64,000 nucleotides of DNA from Poecilobothrus nobilitatus (lineage: Eukaryota > Arthropoda > Insecta > Diptera > Dolichopodidae), in contig OX352772.1 in assembly GCA_947095535.1 (NCBI GenBank), positions 95,399,207 to 95,463,206 on the forward strand, written 5' to 3'. A model generated the notes under the pieces. It was not told where the DNA came from. It saw nothing but the letters and a program-made list of their open reading frames with translations, and searched no databases. Each line of letters opens with the position of its first letter. The stretch's first letter is position 1. The position numbers and the translations under genes are program-made. Positions 44,938 through 54,740 of this stretch are shown here, one piece after another.

Positions 44938-45354
44938 GATGGATAGTCAAGATGACTTCTATGTAACATTATTTAGTAATAATAGTCTAAAACTATTTCC
45001 AGACAACATTTTAGCTTCATTCGAAAATAAATTACCTAATCACTTTGATTTAAGAATTAGAAATTAGAAAGTTGGTCTTTCAGAAATATATCTGAACGAT
45101 TTCCTACAAACAGAAGAATTTAACAAAGAGAAATGTGCCTTTATGAATATTGGGCAGTATAATGTTTATGTAAGAAACATTGAAAATCCTCTCCAAAAAT
45201 TTAAAGTAACCAAATCTATAGGTTACACATATTATTCATATGACGATTTAGAATTACATTTGGATGATTGGAAGTTTTATTTTTTGCCAACGCTTATTAA
45301 AAATATAACTCCTAATTCCGGGTTTACTCGAAACCAAGTTTTCAAAGAATTTTC
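44938..45354 (+). pseudogene. Penton-like minor capsid protein (set B), first part
   Basis: MDSQDDFYVTLFSNNSLKLF, FPDNILASFENKLP, then a stop at 45,065-45,067 and VGLSEIYLNDF; from 45,143 the frame runs to GFTRNQVFKEF. This parallels the set A penton but is clearly diverged. Family M interrupts it at 45,355. Confidence 0.75.
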
Positions 45355-46593
45355 AGCACATTTCAAAAAAAAATTTTAAAAAATGTGCCTATTAGTTTCA
45401 CTCTGTACATCCATCTGTCCGACTGTTTACAAAACTTCTACACCGTTAAAGATAGAGAAAAAAAATTTTAATCATGGGTAGGTCTCATAAAAAAATTAAT
45501 TTTGTGGAACAACTTTTTCATGTAGCCCCCTCCATCAGGGCACTAAATCCCCTCAAAAAAACCCTATTTTTAAATGCGTATATTTTATGTTCCACTTAAC
45601 ATATTTTGAATCTGAAAACGCCATTGGACAGAAATTTTTTTTACCTTTATAAACCAATATCAAAATTATATATATTTTTTAAATTTAGTATATAAATTAA
45701 CCGTTATGTGAAAACCAAATTTTGCATGATTTTTCTACCTTCATAACTCCGGCACGCTTTTAGATAGAGGCTTGAAATTTTGAGGCAAGAAAGAACTTTT
45801 AGATTAAGTATAAGTTTGCTCAGAACATTTTTTTGTACCGCCCCCTGCTTAAACTATTAGGGCTCCAAAATTGAAAATTTGCTATTTTTAAACACTTGTA
45901 CACATTTTCTTCGGCAAAACAAAACAATTAAAGCTACAGTAATATATTTTTATGTGTACTAATTAAAAAAAATTGTACAGGGCTCCAAAGTTACAGCCCC
46001 CCAAAATTGCAAAAAAGCCCTATTTTCAGATGTACATATCTCAGGCTCTGTGTAGTAATTTTACAATCTAAACTAAAAGACCAATAATTTTCTTAACTCT
46101 ATAAAACAATATCCAAATTATGCAATATTATGTGATTTACTATTTAAATTTACCGTTAAGTGTAAACAAAATTTTGTATGATATTTCTTTTAACTCCGGC
46201 ACGCTTTGAGATATGAACCTGAAATTTTGAGACAAGAAAGTACTTTTAGAATAAATATAAGCTTTCTTAGAAAAATTTTTCGTACCGGTGCCTGCTTAAG
46301 AGGTATTAAAGCTTAAAAATTAAAAATTTGCTATTGCACCTGACAAATTTTTCTTCAGCAAAACTTAAAAATTAAAGCTCCAGTAATATATTTGTACGTG
46401 TGTTAACGGTTTTTCTTAGTTATATAGTTTCCGGACTTACAGTCCCGCAAAATTCCAGAAAAGTCTAATTTCACGTTTTTTCTTATTACATGAAATTTTC
46501 AAATTTATGTGCAAGTCACAATTCTGAGCAGTTTGTATTGCCTTTTGGAAATGTGCGCTTTTAAAAACCTTTGGTTTACATTCTACCTTGTTT
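45355..46593 (+). repeat. Dispersed repeat family M, copy 3
   Basis: About 1.24 kb, same orientation as copy 1. It contains the uninterrupted equivalent of the LTR insertion site (tgtacgtgtgttaacggttt, about 46,394). It ends ctaccttgttt at 46,593, after which penton sequence resumes. Confidence 0.82.
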
Positions 46594-47005
46594 AATGAAG
46601 TTTTGACATATATCTCTACTCCTAAAAATTATGACGATATAATATATATTTAAAAAAATGTCAGAATCTAACCGAGGGGAATTAATTTGAATATCGCAGA
46701 CTTTTGATGAAAATAGTTTCTATATAAAAGTTAATCAAAGTTATAATGTAAAAACAATACTAACTGTTGTTGATGAATTGAATGGAATGGTGATGATTTA
46801 TTCAGATATAGTTCAATCATCTGGAAGTAACAAAGTGCGGGCGTTGAGAGCTATCAACATACAAAATTGTAGAATACCTACAAATATTGAATTTGAAAAT
46901 GTCCATTACATACCTATAGAAAAAAATTGTTTTGAAACGATAGCGATCAAAATTGGCGGTGATGGAATAATTTTAAATACAATTTGTGTATTTACAAATT
47001 GTATA
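46594..47005 (+). pseudogene. Penton-like minor capsid protein (set B), second part
   Basis: Degenerate text to about 46,700, then FDENSFYIKVNQSYNV, MVMIYSDIVQSSGSNKVRAL, IPTNIEFENVHYIPIEKNCF and ETIAIKI, as in penton C-termini. At TNCIQF it stops in a sequence (tatacaattttaaac) shared with the A-type MCP. There the penton passes into capsid sequence, with pVI and most of MCP skipped. Confidence 0.75.
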
Positions 47006-47381
47006 CAATTTTAAACATTTTGATATTTCACAATTTGTGTTAAACGTAAATGGTGTTCAAATACCTAATTTAGCAATTGAAACCAGTTTTTCTGATGAAA
47101 ATAATTGCTGTACAAGAGCATACAGTACACTTTTATCAGGAACTGGAATTTACCACAATGATAAAGGTCATGAGATAACAAAGTCTATGTTTAGTAATGT
47201 ATTTTTTATACTAGCTTTTGATTTAACTCGAGATGCATCTGGAAATGAAGTATGTCAAGTTTTACTAAACCAGGGTACAGTCATAATTGAGGCAAGGCTA
47301 TCAAAACCACTTACATCTACACTAACTGTTATTGTTTATGGAGAATTTGATGCAAGCATACAAATTAATAAAAAAATATAA
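46992..47381 (+). pseudogene. Major capsid protein C-terminus (A-type, right copy)
   Basis: FKHFDISQFVLNVNGVQIPN, RAYSTLLSGTGIYHNDKGHE and ILAFDL, ending in LTVIVYGEFDASIQI. Nearly identical to 36,975-37,363 and better preserved at the end, since the frameshift of the left copy is absent. The first two thirds of the gene are missing. Confidence 0.85.
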
Positions 47382-47418
47382 ATAGAATATTGAAACATGT
47401 ATTTGAATATTCGACAAG

Positions 47419-47781
47419 ATGTCATCGTCCTGTGCACTTGTGGATGTGAAGTTTTGTTGTGATGATAAAAATACTTTATTTGTAAAAGATATTTGTTTAG
47501 TTGGAATTAAAGAACCTTGTAAAAAATTTGTAAAAGAGTTTACTTACAAATTCCCAACAAAAGAAATTATAAATGAAAATTTTGATAATTACTCTTTTGG
47601 AACTGTACATAATGATAAAATTAATAAAGAATTAAGAGAGGTACTAGGAAAATTTGATGTTATTATAACAAATGAAAAAATAGAAAAGGAGTTTTTAATG
47701 AACTATATTAATGAAATAAGTAGAGTGTATGATTTGAGTCAGTTTGAGTTTGCTTTAGACAAAATTCCAATAATATATTAA
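47419..47781 (+). CDS. Polinton-associated ORF, unknown function, probably fused to protease N-terminus
   Basis: 120 residues. The first part (KKFVKEFTYKFPTKEI, FDVIITNEKIEKEFLMNYIN) resembles the 31,359-31,850 protein. The last residues (FEFALDKIPIIY) look like the start of the adenain-type protease, which continues in the adjacent frame. A deletion may have joined two genes. The fragment at 37,392-37,618 is its duplicate. Confidence 0.5.
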   Translation: MSSSCALVDVKFCCDDKNTLFVKDICLVGIKEPCKKFVKEFTYKFPTKEIINENFDNYSFGTVHNDKINKELREVLGKFDVIITNEKIEKEFLMNYINEISRVYDLSQFEFALDKIPIIY

Positions 47782-48167
47782 AAACAACTTTTTTAATTGT
47801 AAACACTGACAAAATAAAAGATACGGGAACACATTGGTTTGCCCTTTATATTTCAACTCATGGTTGCACAGAATATTTTGATTCGTATGGTGGAGTTCCA
47901 GATAAACCGGAAATTTTGGAGTAGTTAAAAAATCAGTGCATAGTTTTTAATAATAGGCAGATACATTATATTCTTTCAGATGTATGGGAGCAATACTGTT
48001 GCGTTTTTGGCTGGTATAGATGTTTTGGTTTAAGTATGAAAACTTTTTTGAATCAATTTCACAAAGATAATCATATAGAAAACGGCAATCTGATTATTAA
48101 TATGTTTTACATTTTTTTTGGAAATTCAAATTTTTCACAATCTTGTGTACCTCAGCAATATAATTAA
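47782..48167 (+). pseudogene. Adenain-like cysteine protease (capsid maturation), inactivated
   Basis: VNTDKIKDTGTHWFALYIST carries the catalytic His. EYFDSYGGVPDKPEILE carries the acidic residue, then a stop (47,923-47,925). IHYILSDVWEQYCCVFGWYRC follows. Polinton and adenovirus proteases have DVCGxYC in that last block. Here the Cys-Gly pair reads Trp-Glu (about 47,979-47,996), so the nucleophile seems lost. It would have processed capsid precursors. There is no copy in the left half, where this region is deleted. Confidence 0.75.
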
Positions 48168-48196
48168 TATTAAAAAGCTTTAGTTAAAACGTAGTA

Positions 48197-48728
48197 ATGG
48201 AAGATCAAGGTTCGAACACAAATTTGATGTTGAGCTATACATATTTTCTCAATAGAAATCAGTCATTAAAAGTTCTTGTTGGTTTTGATACAGAACCTCT
48301 TGTAACAATTTGCTTTTTTCACCGTGACACCATGATTGGTGTAAGTTCCATCAACAATTTTATGAAAGGTACTCGAACGAAACAATCAATAAAGAATACA
48401 AAATTATGTTTACAATATGGGTTAAGAATTGTTATTGGCTGATGTCTTAGTATTAACAACGACGAAGCTGACATATTTTACAACTTAATTGATTTTTCTT
48501 CAAGCTGTAATGATGCACAATAAAAGTGCTGAATCAAATGTACGGGAATATGCTATTAAATATATAAAAACGTGTCAAGAAGAACATGTTATGAAATTGC
48601 ATGAAGAAATATATATTCCAATACAACGTTATAGCGTTCAATGCAATTATTCTAGATTGTTTTTTGAAATACCTGTACTGCTAGAAAATAAAATTTGTAA
48701 TATTTTAGTCAAGAACAATAATAAATGA
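48197..48728 (+). pseudogene. Conserved Polinton protein, unknown function, frameshifted
   Basis: The first frame (81 residues from 48,197; MEDQGSNTNLML, then HRDTMIGVSSINNFMKG and LCLQYGLRIVIG) stops at 48,442. The continuation INNDEADIFYNLIDF lies in the same frame after the stop. The end (AESNVREYAIKYIKTC, EEIYIPIQRYSVQCNYSRL) is in another frame. No motif is recognised. The end is duplicated at about 37,630-37,842. Confidence 0.5.
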
Positions 48729-48810
48729 AAAATTTGTAAAATTTATATAATTTGTTTTTATTATGAAATACTTATAGATACATATACATTTATACAAATA
48801 TTCTTATATA

Positions 48811-49080
48811 TTATTTTAGGCTATAAATTATTTCTAAAAAATCCTGACTATTTGGATCTCCTTCTTGGTTATTTATTTCCCAAATTTGTTGCTCATCTGT
48901 ATCTTCATCTAAAACTTGAAACGGTGGTATGAATTCTTCAGTTTCCATTAATTTCTCCTCATCTACAGGAGATGTAATTTCATCAACTTGGACCTCATTT
49001 TGTGTACTGCCTATTGTATTTTCCTCAGTAAATGGAAATGTTGTTGAATCAGCTGCCATTTTTGTAAAATATCTTACCAA
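48811..49080 (-). CDS. Small acidic protein, unknown
   Basis: 89 residues, Glu/Asp-rich (VDEEKLMETEEFIPPF, LDEDTDEQQIWEINNQEG), ATG at 49,080; an internal Met (MAADSTTFPF) could be the start. No family is recognised. It lies in the opposite orientation between the conserved protein and integrase A. The acidic composition would suit a regulatory or scaffold protein, but that is a guess. Confidence 0.4.
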   Translation of the reverse strand: MVRYFTKMAADSTTFPFTEENTIGSTQNEVQVDEITSPVDEEKLMETEEFIPPFQVLDEDTDEQQIWEINNQEGDPNSQDFLEIIYSLK

Positions 49081-49240
49081 AATTGAATTAAAAATGATTT
49101 GCCAGTAAAATGGAACCGGGTTATATTCTGTAGAACACAGTCAAAATTTAAAGTTTTCAGAGTATATAAATAAAGAAATGTAAAATTGGATTTTTAAAAC
49201 TAGTTAGATGGTGTAAAAATCATGTCAAGATCTTAAATAG

Positions 49241-50114
49241 TAAAAGAAATACATAGACCAGTTAGAAAAAAGTAATCTTAGAAGGAAAGTCAAGGGAAGG
49301 AGTAAATGATACCTGGCAAATTGATCTAGTGGAAATGATTCCTTATGAAATAACCGTTATAGATATATTTTCTAAATATGCTAATGCTGAACTAATTAAA
49401 ACTAAAACCGGTAGTAATGTTTTAAATACTTTAAAGAAAATTATAAAACGAGCTAAAAACTTATCTAAAAACATTCATTCAGATCAAGGTAAAAAATTTT
49501 TCAATTCGATATTTCAAAATTTTGTTGTAAAGAAGGGTATTAATCACTATCATACATACTATGAAATTAAAGCATCTGTTGTAGAACGCTTTAATCGAAC
49601 TTTGAAACATTTAATGTGCAAAATATTTAGTTTACAAGGAAACTACAAATGGATTAATATATTGCAATCTTTATTAAACACCTATAATTCCACTAAACAT
49701 AGAACAACTAAATTACCCCCTGAAAGAATTTTTAAGAAAAATGAAAAATTTATTTTAAAAAATGCTTACATGCAACCTAAAATTTCTTTAAAAGCTAAAT
49801 ATAAAGTTGGAGACTACGTTAGAATAAGTAAATACAAAAACACTTTTGAAAAAAGTTATCAACCTAATTGGTCTACTGAAATTTTTAAAATTATCAAAGT
49901 AAACACTACCTATCCGATCACATATCAGCTGATTGATTATAAAAATGATTTAATATTTGGTGGATTTTATGAGGAGGAACTCACATCTGTTAAACACCCA
50001 AACGTATATCTTGTCGAGAAAATTTTAAAGAAAAAAGGCAATAAAGTTTTTGTTAAATGACTTCGGTTTGACGAAAAACATAACACATGGATAAATTCAA
50101 GAAATATTATTTAA
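49241..50114 (+). pseudogene. Polinton integrase (set A)
   Basis: The N-terminal remnant KEIHRPVRKK (49,244) is followed by a frame break and DTWQIDLVEMIPYEITVIDI, which lacks the residues between MIPY and the first Asp. The DDE core is complete: VIDIFSKY, NIHSDQGKKFF, SVVERFNRTLK. Then LPPERIFKK, KYKVGDYVRISKYK, NWSTEIFKI and a chromodomain-like end, with a TGA (50,058-50,060) in place of Trp in VK-W-LRFDEKHNTWI. This enzyme class inserts the element and makes 6-bp duplications, matching GTCGAC. Confidence 0.85.
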
Positions 50115-50156
50115 TATATGTAAAAAAAAATTTTAATAAGTATCTGAAAAATTTGC

Positions 50157-50305
50157 TAACATCTGAAAAATAAAATAAAATCTTAACATCTGAAAATAAA
50201 ATAAAATCCTAACATCTGAAAAATAAAATAAAATCATAACATCTGAAAAATAAAATAAAATCCTAATATCTGAAAAATAAAATAAAATCCTAACATCTGA
50301 AAAAT
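50157..50305. repeat. 29-bp minisatellite, about five units
   Basis: Units of taacatctgaaaaataaaat plus aaaatcc are repeated with single-base variants between integrase A and polymerase A. Positions 50,306-50,585 are AT-rich without a gene. Confidence 0.85.
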
Positions 50306-50585
50306 GAAAATTAATTTAGAACAGTACAAAATTTATTTGAATAAAATTTTTTATTGAACAAATTCTTTATATAAAATTCTTAATATAAAAACATAATTCT
50401 TAATATATAATAATTCTTAATATAGAATAAATTATATAACATAAAAGCTTAAACTATAATTATTGTTTTGTGGCGAATTGAAAATCACCACGTTCTTCTT
50501 TTTAGATTAACTCATTTTCCTCGTTTACGAGGAAATAAGTATTTTTTTCGATTTCCTCTCGGAAATCATTATCTTCAAATATCTT

Positions 50586-51839
50586 CAAATACTTTATGGC
50601 GGAAGAACGGGAAATACTTACACATATTATAAATGTACACAAGGAGAAAAAATTAAATACATAGATGTATGTTCCTTATACCCAATGTTTGCAAACGAGG
50701 GAAATTTCCTAAGATTTATGTTGTTACCATCCTAAGATTTATGTTGGAGAAGATACCTGCTCCAAGTTAAACAGAATGACTATTGACGGTATTATTAAAT
50801 GTAAAATCTTACCACCAACAAATTTATTACACCCCGTGTTACCTGTCAAACAAAATAATAAATTGATGTTCTCACTATGTAGCACTTGCAGCGAACAAAA
50901 ATATCAGGGAAAATACTGTGAACATGCACACGATGAAAGAGCATTAGTAGGAACTTGGATAATTGATGAAATTAAAAAAGTAATTGAAGAAGGGTATAAA
51001 CTTTTAAATATTTATGAAATTTGGGAATACGCAACAGTAAAATATGACAATTGCAAAGGTATTGATGGTTTATTCACTAAAATGATGACAAATTTATAAA
51101 GATTAAACAAGAAGCTTCTGGGTGGCCAATAAAATATCAAACTCAAAAAGAAAAGGAAGAATATATTGATAGTTTTTTTGAAAAGGAAGAAATTAAATTA
51201 GAATACGATAAAATAGTTAGTAACCCTGGTTTAAGATCTTTTGCTAAGATTATTTTAAACTCATGCTGGGGAAAATTTGGGCAAAGAGAAAATCAACAAC
51301 AAACCACGATTATAAATCAACCTTTTAAACTTTACAAGTTAATAACAAACCCGTCCGTAGAAGTATGTCACATATTCCCAGTAAATGAAGAAAACATAGT
51401 GGTTAGCTGGAAATATAAAGAAGAAGCAGTAACTTCTTTATCTACTGTCAACGTAAGTATGGCTGCTTATACAACAACACATGCTCGTCTTCAACTTTAC
51501 AGTTATATAGAGAAGCTGGATAGTAGAGTATTATATTATGACACCAATTCGGTGTTGTATATTAGCCGAGAAGGAGAATATGAAACAGAAATAGGTGAGT
51601 TTATAAGAGACATGACTGATGAGTTAGAATGTTATGGTATAGGAAGTTATATTACAGAATTTGTAAGTGGTGGTCCCAAGAACTACGCCTACAAAATTTA
51701 CTGTACAAAAGATAATACAGAAAAAATTGTTTGTAAAGGTAAAGATTTCTCTCTTAGTTATGAACCTTCTCTAAAAATTAATTTTAATAGCATGAAGGAA
51801 ACAGTTTTAAATTCATTGAATAGTGCAGACACGAAATAA
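50586..51839 (+). pseudogene. Protein-primed DNA polymerase B (Polinton A), C-terminal half
   Basis: LYGGRTGNTYTYYKCTQGEK (about 50,598) leads to motif A, YIDVCSLYP (50,661-50,687). Cys/His-rich insert text (CSTCSEQKYQGKYCEH), then motif B, KIILNSCWGKFGQRENQ (about 51,247-51,297), follow. Motif C is YYDTNSVLYI (51,534-51,563). GGPKNYAYKI follows. Motif C should be DTDS; here the second Asp codon is aat (Asn), which would abolish catalysis. The exonuclease and N-terminal domains are missing. Frames change at about 50,720 and 51,100. Motif A differs from lineage C (ANNLYG), so this is another polymerase type. Confidence 0.87.
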
Positions 51840-52366
51840 AAATCATGAATGTACTTACAATCCCCGAAATAAAAAAATATCAACCAAAATCGGAAAAACG
51901 AAAACTTAATGAAGATGTAGTTCTTTACCGTATGGATATAACAAAAAAAAAGCACGTGTTGATAAGTAAATCAAAATCGTATTCATTCAAATTTGTACAT
52001 TTTTATTTGTATCTATTGTAAAAATATTTGTTTGTAAATATATTAATTTACAATTTTTAAGAATGTAATAATAAAAAAAATTTCTACATGTAAAAGTAGA
52101 CATTATTTACATTTACATATATAAGTATATACAGTCCTATACTTTCGATTTCTTTTATGATCATTACATTTTTCAGAATCTTAATAAATTCACAATAAAT
52201 TCTTAACATAAACTCGTTATTACTTGAATATTGTAATTTTTTAAAACCAGGAACTATACTATCATAGAATCATTTAACTTTTAACTAGTGATTTGTATAC
52301 TCGTATATTATTTTAACAATAACAAAACAAGTCTTAATTTTTTTTTTTTTTAGTTTAAAACTAAAG
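51840..52366. other. Region between polymerase and right TIR
   Basis: A possible polymerase tail (IPEIKKYQPKSEKRKLNED, about 51,860) fades into AT-rich DNA. Nothing else is seen. Confidence 0.4.
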
Positions 52367-53453
52367 ATTTTTGAATTATTTTTATTCCATACAAAAACAA
52401 AAAAAATAAACATATATGCATATCAAGAGTAAAGAGTATATCTTTAGTTTAATCAGTTCCATATTTTTGTTTTCTTTTTTTGCTGTTTGTTTTTTTTTTA
52501 TTCATATTTTTTGAACATTCTTACTTAAAAATAAAAAAAATATCTTACACGACATGCAGTCAGCATAATTAATGACTTTCACCTTCTCTTTTCTTTACTA
52601 ACAAAAAAAGCAAAAAAAAAAACCGAATTACACTTTTTCTCTTCAATTTTGAAGATGCGCTGTAGATTTAAAAATAAAAATTTTTTTTCTGTTTTTTATT
52701 TTTATATAAAAAATTTTTTTTAATACATTTACATTTGCGTATAAAACAAAAAACAAAAAAAAGTTTTAATTCTTATTCTTTTTTTTTTTTACTATACACA
52801 TTTTTCAAGGAAGGTAAGATAGGTACATTATTTTGCTATATAAAGAACGAGTTTTTTATTTTCATTTCCTTTAAATGCAATATTTCTTTCTTTTTAATTT
52901 TAAAGATGCTCTGTATAGATTTAAAAATAAAAAAAATTTTTCTGTTTTTTTTTTCATATAAGAAATTTTCTTAAAAAGAAAAGAAAAAAATACTTTTATA
53001 TGTGCGCCTAGTATTTAAACCAGGTATACAATTTTGTTTATTAATGGCGGACCTACTTCAAAATGCTTAACACTTGACTTCCTACTGTACAACCATTTGG
53101 AACTCATAAGTTAACAACCCACACATACAACCTAACTTAAAACCTTAACCAAAACTAATTTTTGGCTTATAGTAAACAAGATAAATAAAATCAATTGTTC
53201 AGTTCATTAACCCTGCCTGACAACTTACACAATATCAAGAACCTCCACTTTCTATTATAAAATTATTTGGAACTTATAAGTTAACAACTCACACATACAA
53301 CCTAACTTAAAACCTAAACCAAAACAATCAAAACAAGTTCTTGACCTACTAACCAAGCATAACCTACATTAAACCCATTAAGCAAAATGTAGGTCAGCAT
53401 GTTGTGCGATATGGCTTGATTTTTTTCCATCTCAAAGTGCAGGGTTACCTACT
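52367..53453 (-). repeat. Polinton right terminal inverted repeat
   Basis: The inverse of 30,034-31,030, ending ggttacctact. It contains an extra direct duplication: the acatacaacctaacttaaaa block occurs at about 53,122 and 53,295. That makes it about 90 bp longer than the left TIR. The open frame at 52,735-52,974 is poly-T/A sequence and not a gene. Confidence 0.88.
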
Positions 53454-53546
53454 GTCGACCATTATTTTCATAACAAAAATGTCGATTTTTGTATGAAAAA
53501 CATTAATAAATTTTTTTTTCGCGAAAAATAAAGCAAAAAAAGTAAT
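53454..53546 (-). repeat. Family F repeat, inverse copy, right piece
   Basis: gtcgac duplicate, then cattattttcataacaaaaa and ttttttcgcgaaaaataaag. This is the reverse complement of 25,560-25,655 and of 61,530-61,605. Confidence 0.8.
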
Positions 53547-54740
53547 TTGCGTATATCTCTCCATGATGAAATTGTAAACATTACTGAATACAATAAAAAA
53601 AAAACAGATCATGATATTCTACAAATGGCCGAAACGTCACTTAGAAATCATATCACTCAAATTGGAAAACCCGTTACTTTTGAAATTCAATATGCTTCTT
53701 TTGACAACTTACCTATTAAAAAATGTGTTAAATTAAATCATAAAACGCCTTATCCTAATAACTTAGAGCGACAAAATGTATCTTTAGTTGGCAACATATT
53801 CCACCAGTCAACTATTTCAACTTTACGGGATAAAAATATGATTTAAACTGTCGAATTTTTTGAAATTATTCGCAAATGATGGGATATTGTCAACACAAAT
53901 TCAACTATTAAAGGTCTTTTAAAAAGGAATGAATATTGTACACCAGCCAAGTCCGAATAATAATAGTGTTAATAATGTCGGTATTTTAAGTAAAGATACT
54001 TTTGATGAACTTGTTTTAACAACAAAAAGTATAATGAACATCATTAAATTTTCCTTAACGAAATTGAAAATTGATTTTTAGTAGGGAAACTTCAAACCGA
54101 TGATCTAGAAAGTAGTTTCAGATTATACCGCTCCATGGCTGGATATAATTATGTAATTTCGTATACTGAAGTTATTGAATGTGAGAAAAAAATTAAAATT
54201 CATAATGTCTTTGCACATAACAAAAAAGATTATACCAAATTGATTCAAAATTGTAATGATAATTCTTTGTACGATGTCTGATATGAAATTGCAGATTTCG
54301 ACATTATTTTAAATTCAAATTTTTATTTATTAAACGCTAAAGTTGAAGAGTCATCTTATTTATATGTACATGGTTATGCTTCACATAAAACCATTTAAGA
54401 TATTACTTGTGAATCCTGCTGGAATATTGTTTTGAAAGAAAAGGGCACATTAACTAAATATAATTATTTAAATTTTTTGTAAAAAATTGGTCTGTCCATG
54501 TCTTCCGATGAAGTCTGTTATATTTTATTCCATATGTCCGCTATTTTTCAAGAAATTTTGAGGCAGAAAGATCTTAAGTTCAAACTTTTACTAAGTAAAA
54601 ATCAAAAAGCTATATTAATAGATATGACTATTAATAGCTTAGAAAAGGACGACGAAGGTACAACAAATATAGATTTTGATCATGAATGCCATTGTGGTGC
54701 ATCTAGTTTTGATGTTTATTTTAAAATTTGAAAAACATTT
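53547..54740 (+). pseudogene. P-element-like transposase remnant
   Basis: Blocks in order: LKLNHKTPYPNNLERQNVSL-like text (53,730-53,790), VGNIFHQSTISTL, and after a stop WDIVNTNSTIKGLLKRNEY. Then LTTKSIMNIIKF and GKLQTDDLESSFRLYRSMAG (about 54,080-54,140), then YTEVIECEKKI. The last block is the L.TDxLExxF..R..GG signature of the C-terminal RNase-H-like domain of P-element/THAP9-type transposases. Later text (DHECHCGASSFDVYF) ends near 54,730. At least five stops or shifts are present; the N-terminal THAP domain is missing. Confidence 0.65.

Larger units (their letters stand above)
30034..53453. mobile_element. Polinton (Maverick/adintovirus-type) element, 23.4 kb, mosaic
   Basis: The ends are AGTAGGTAACC and GGTTACCTACT (Polintons start AG and end CT). 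GTCGAC is duplicated at 30,028-30,033 and 53,454-53,459, the 6-bp length Polinton integrases make. Inside are packaging ATPase, penton, major capsid, adenain-like protease, integrase and polymerase B genes. Gene set A flanks a divergent set B (about 41,130-47,000). Family M (twice), family T and a mariner-like element have inserted inside. Every diagnostic gene carries at least one break except ATPase A, the pX-like and pVI-like genes and some small ORFs. Confidence 0.93.
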
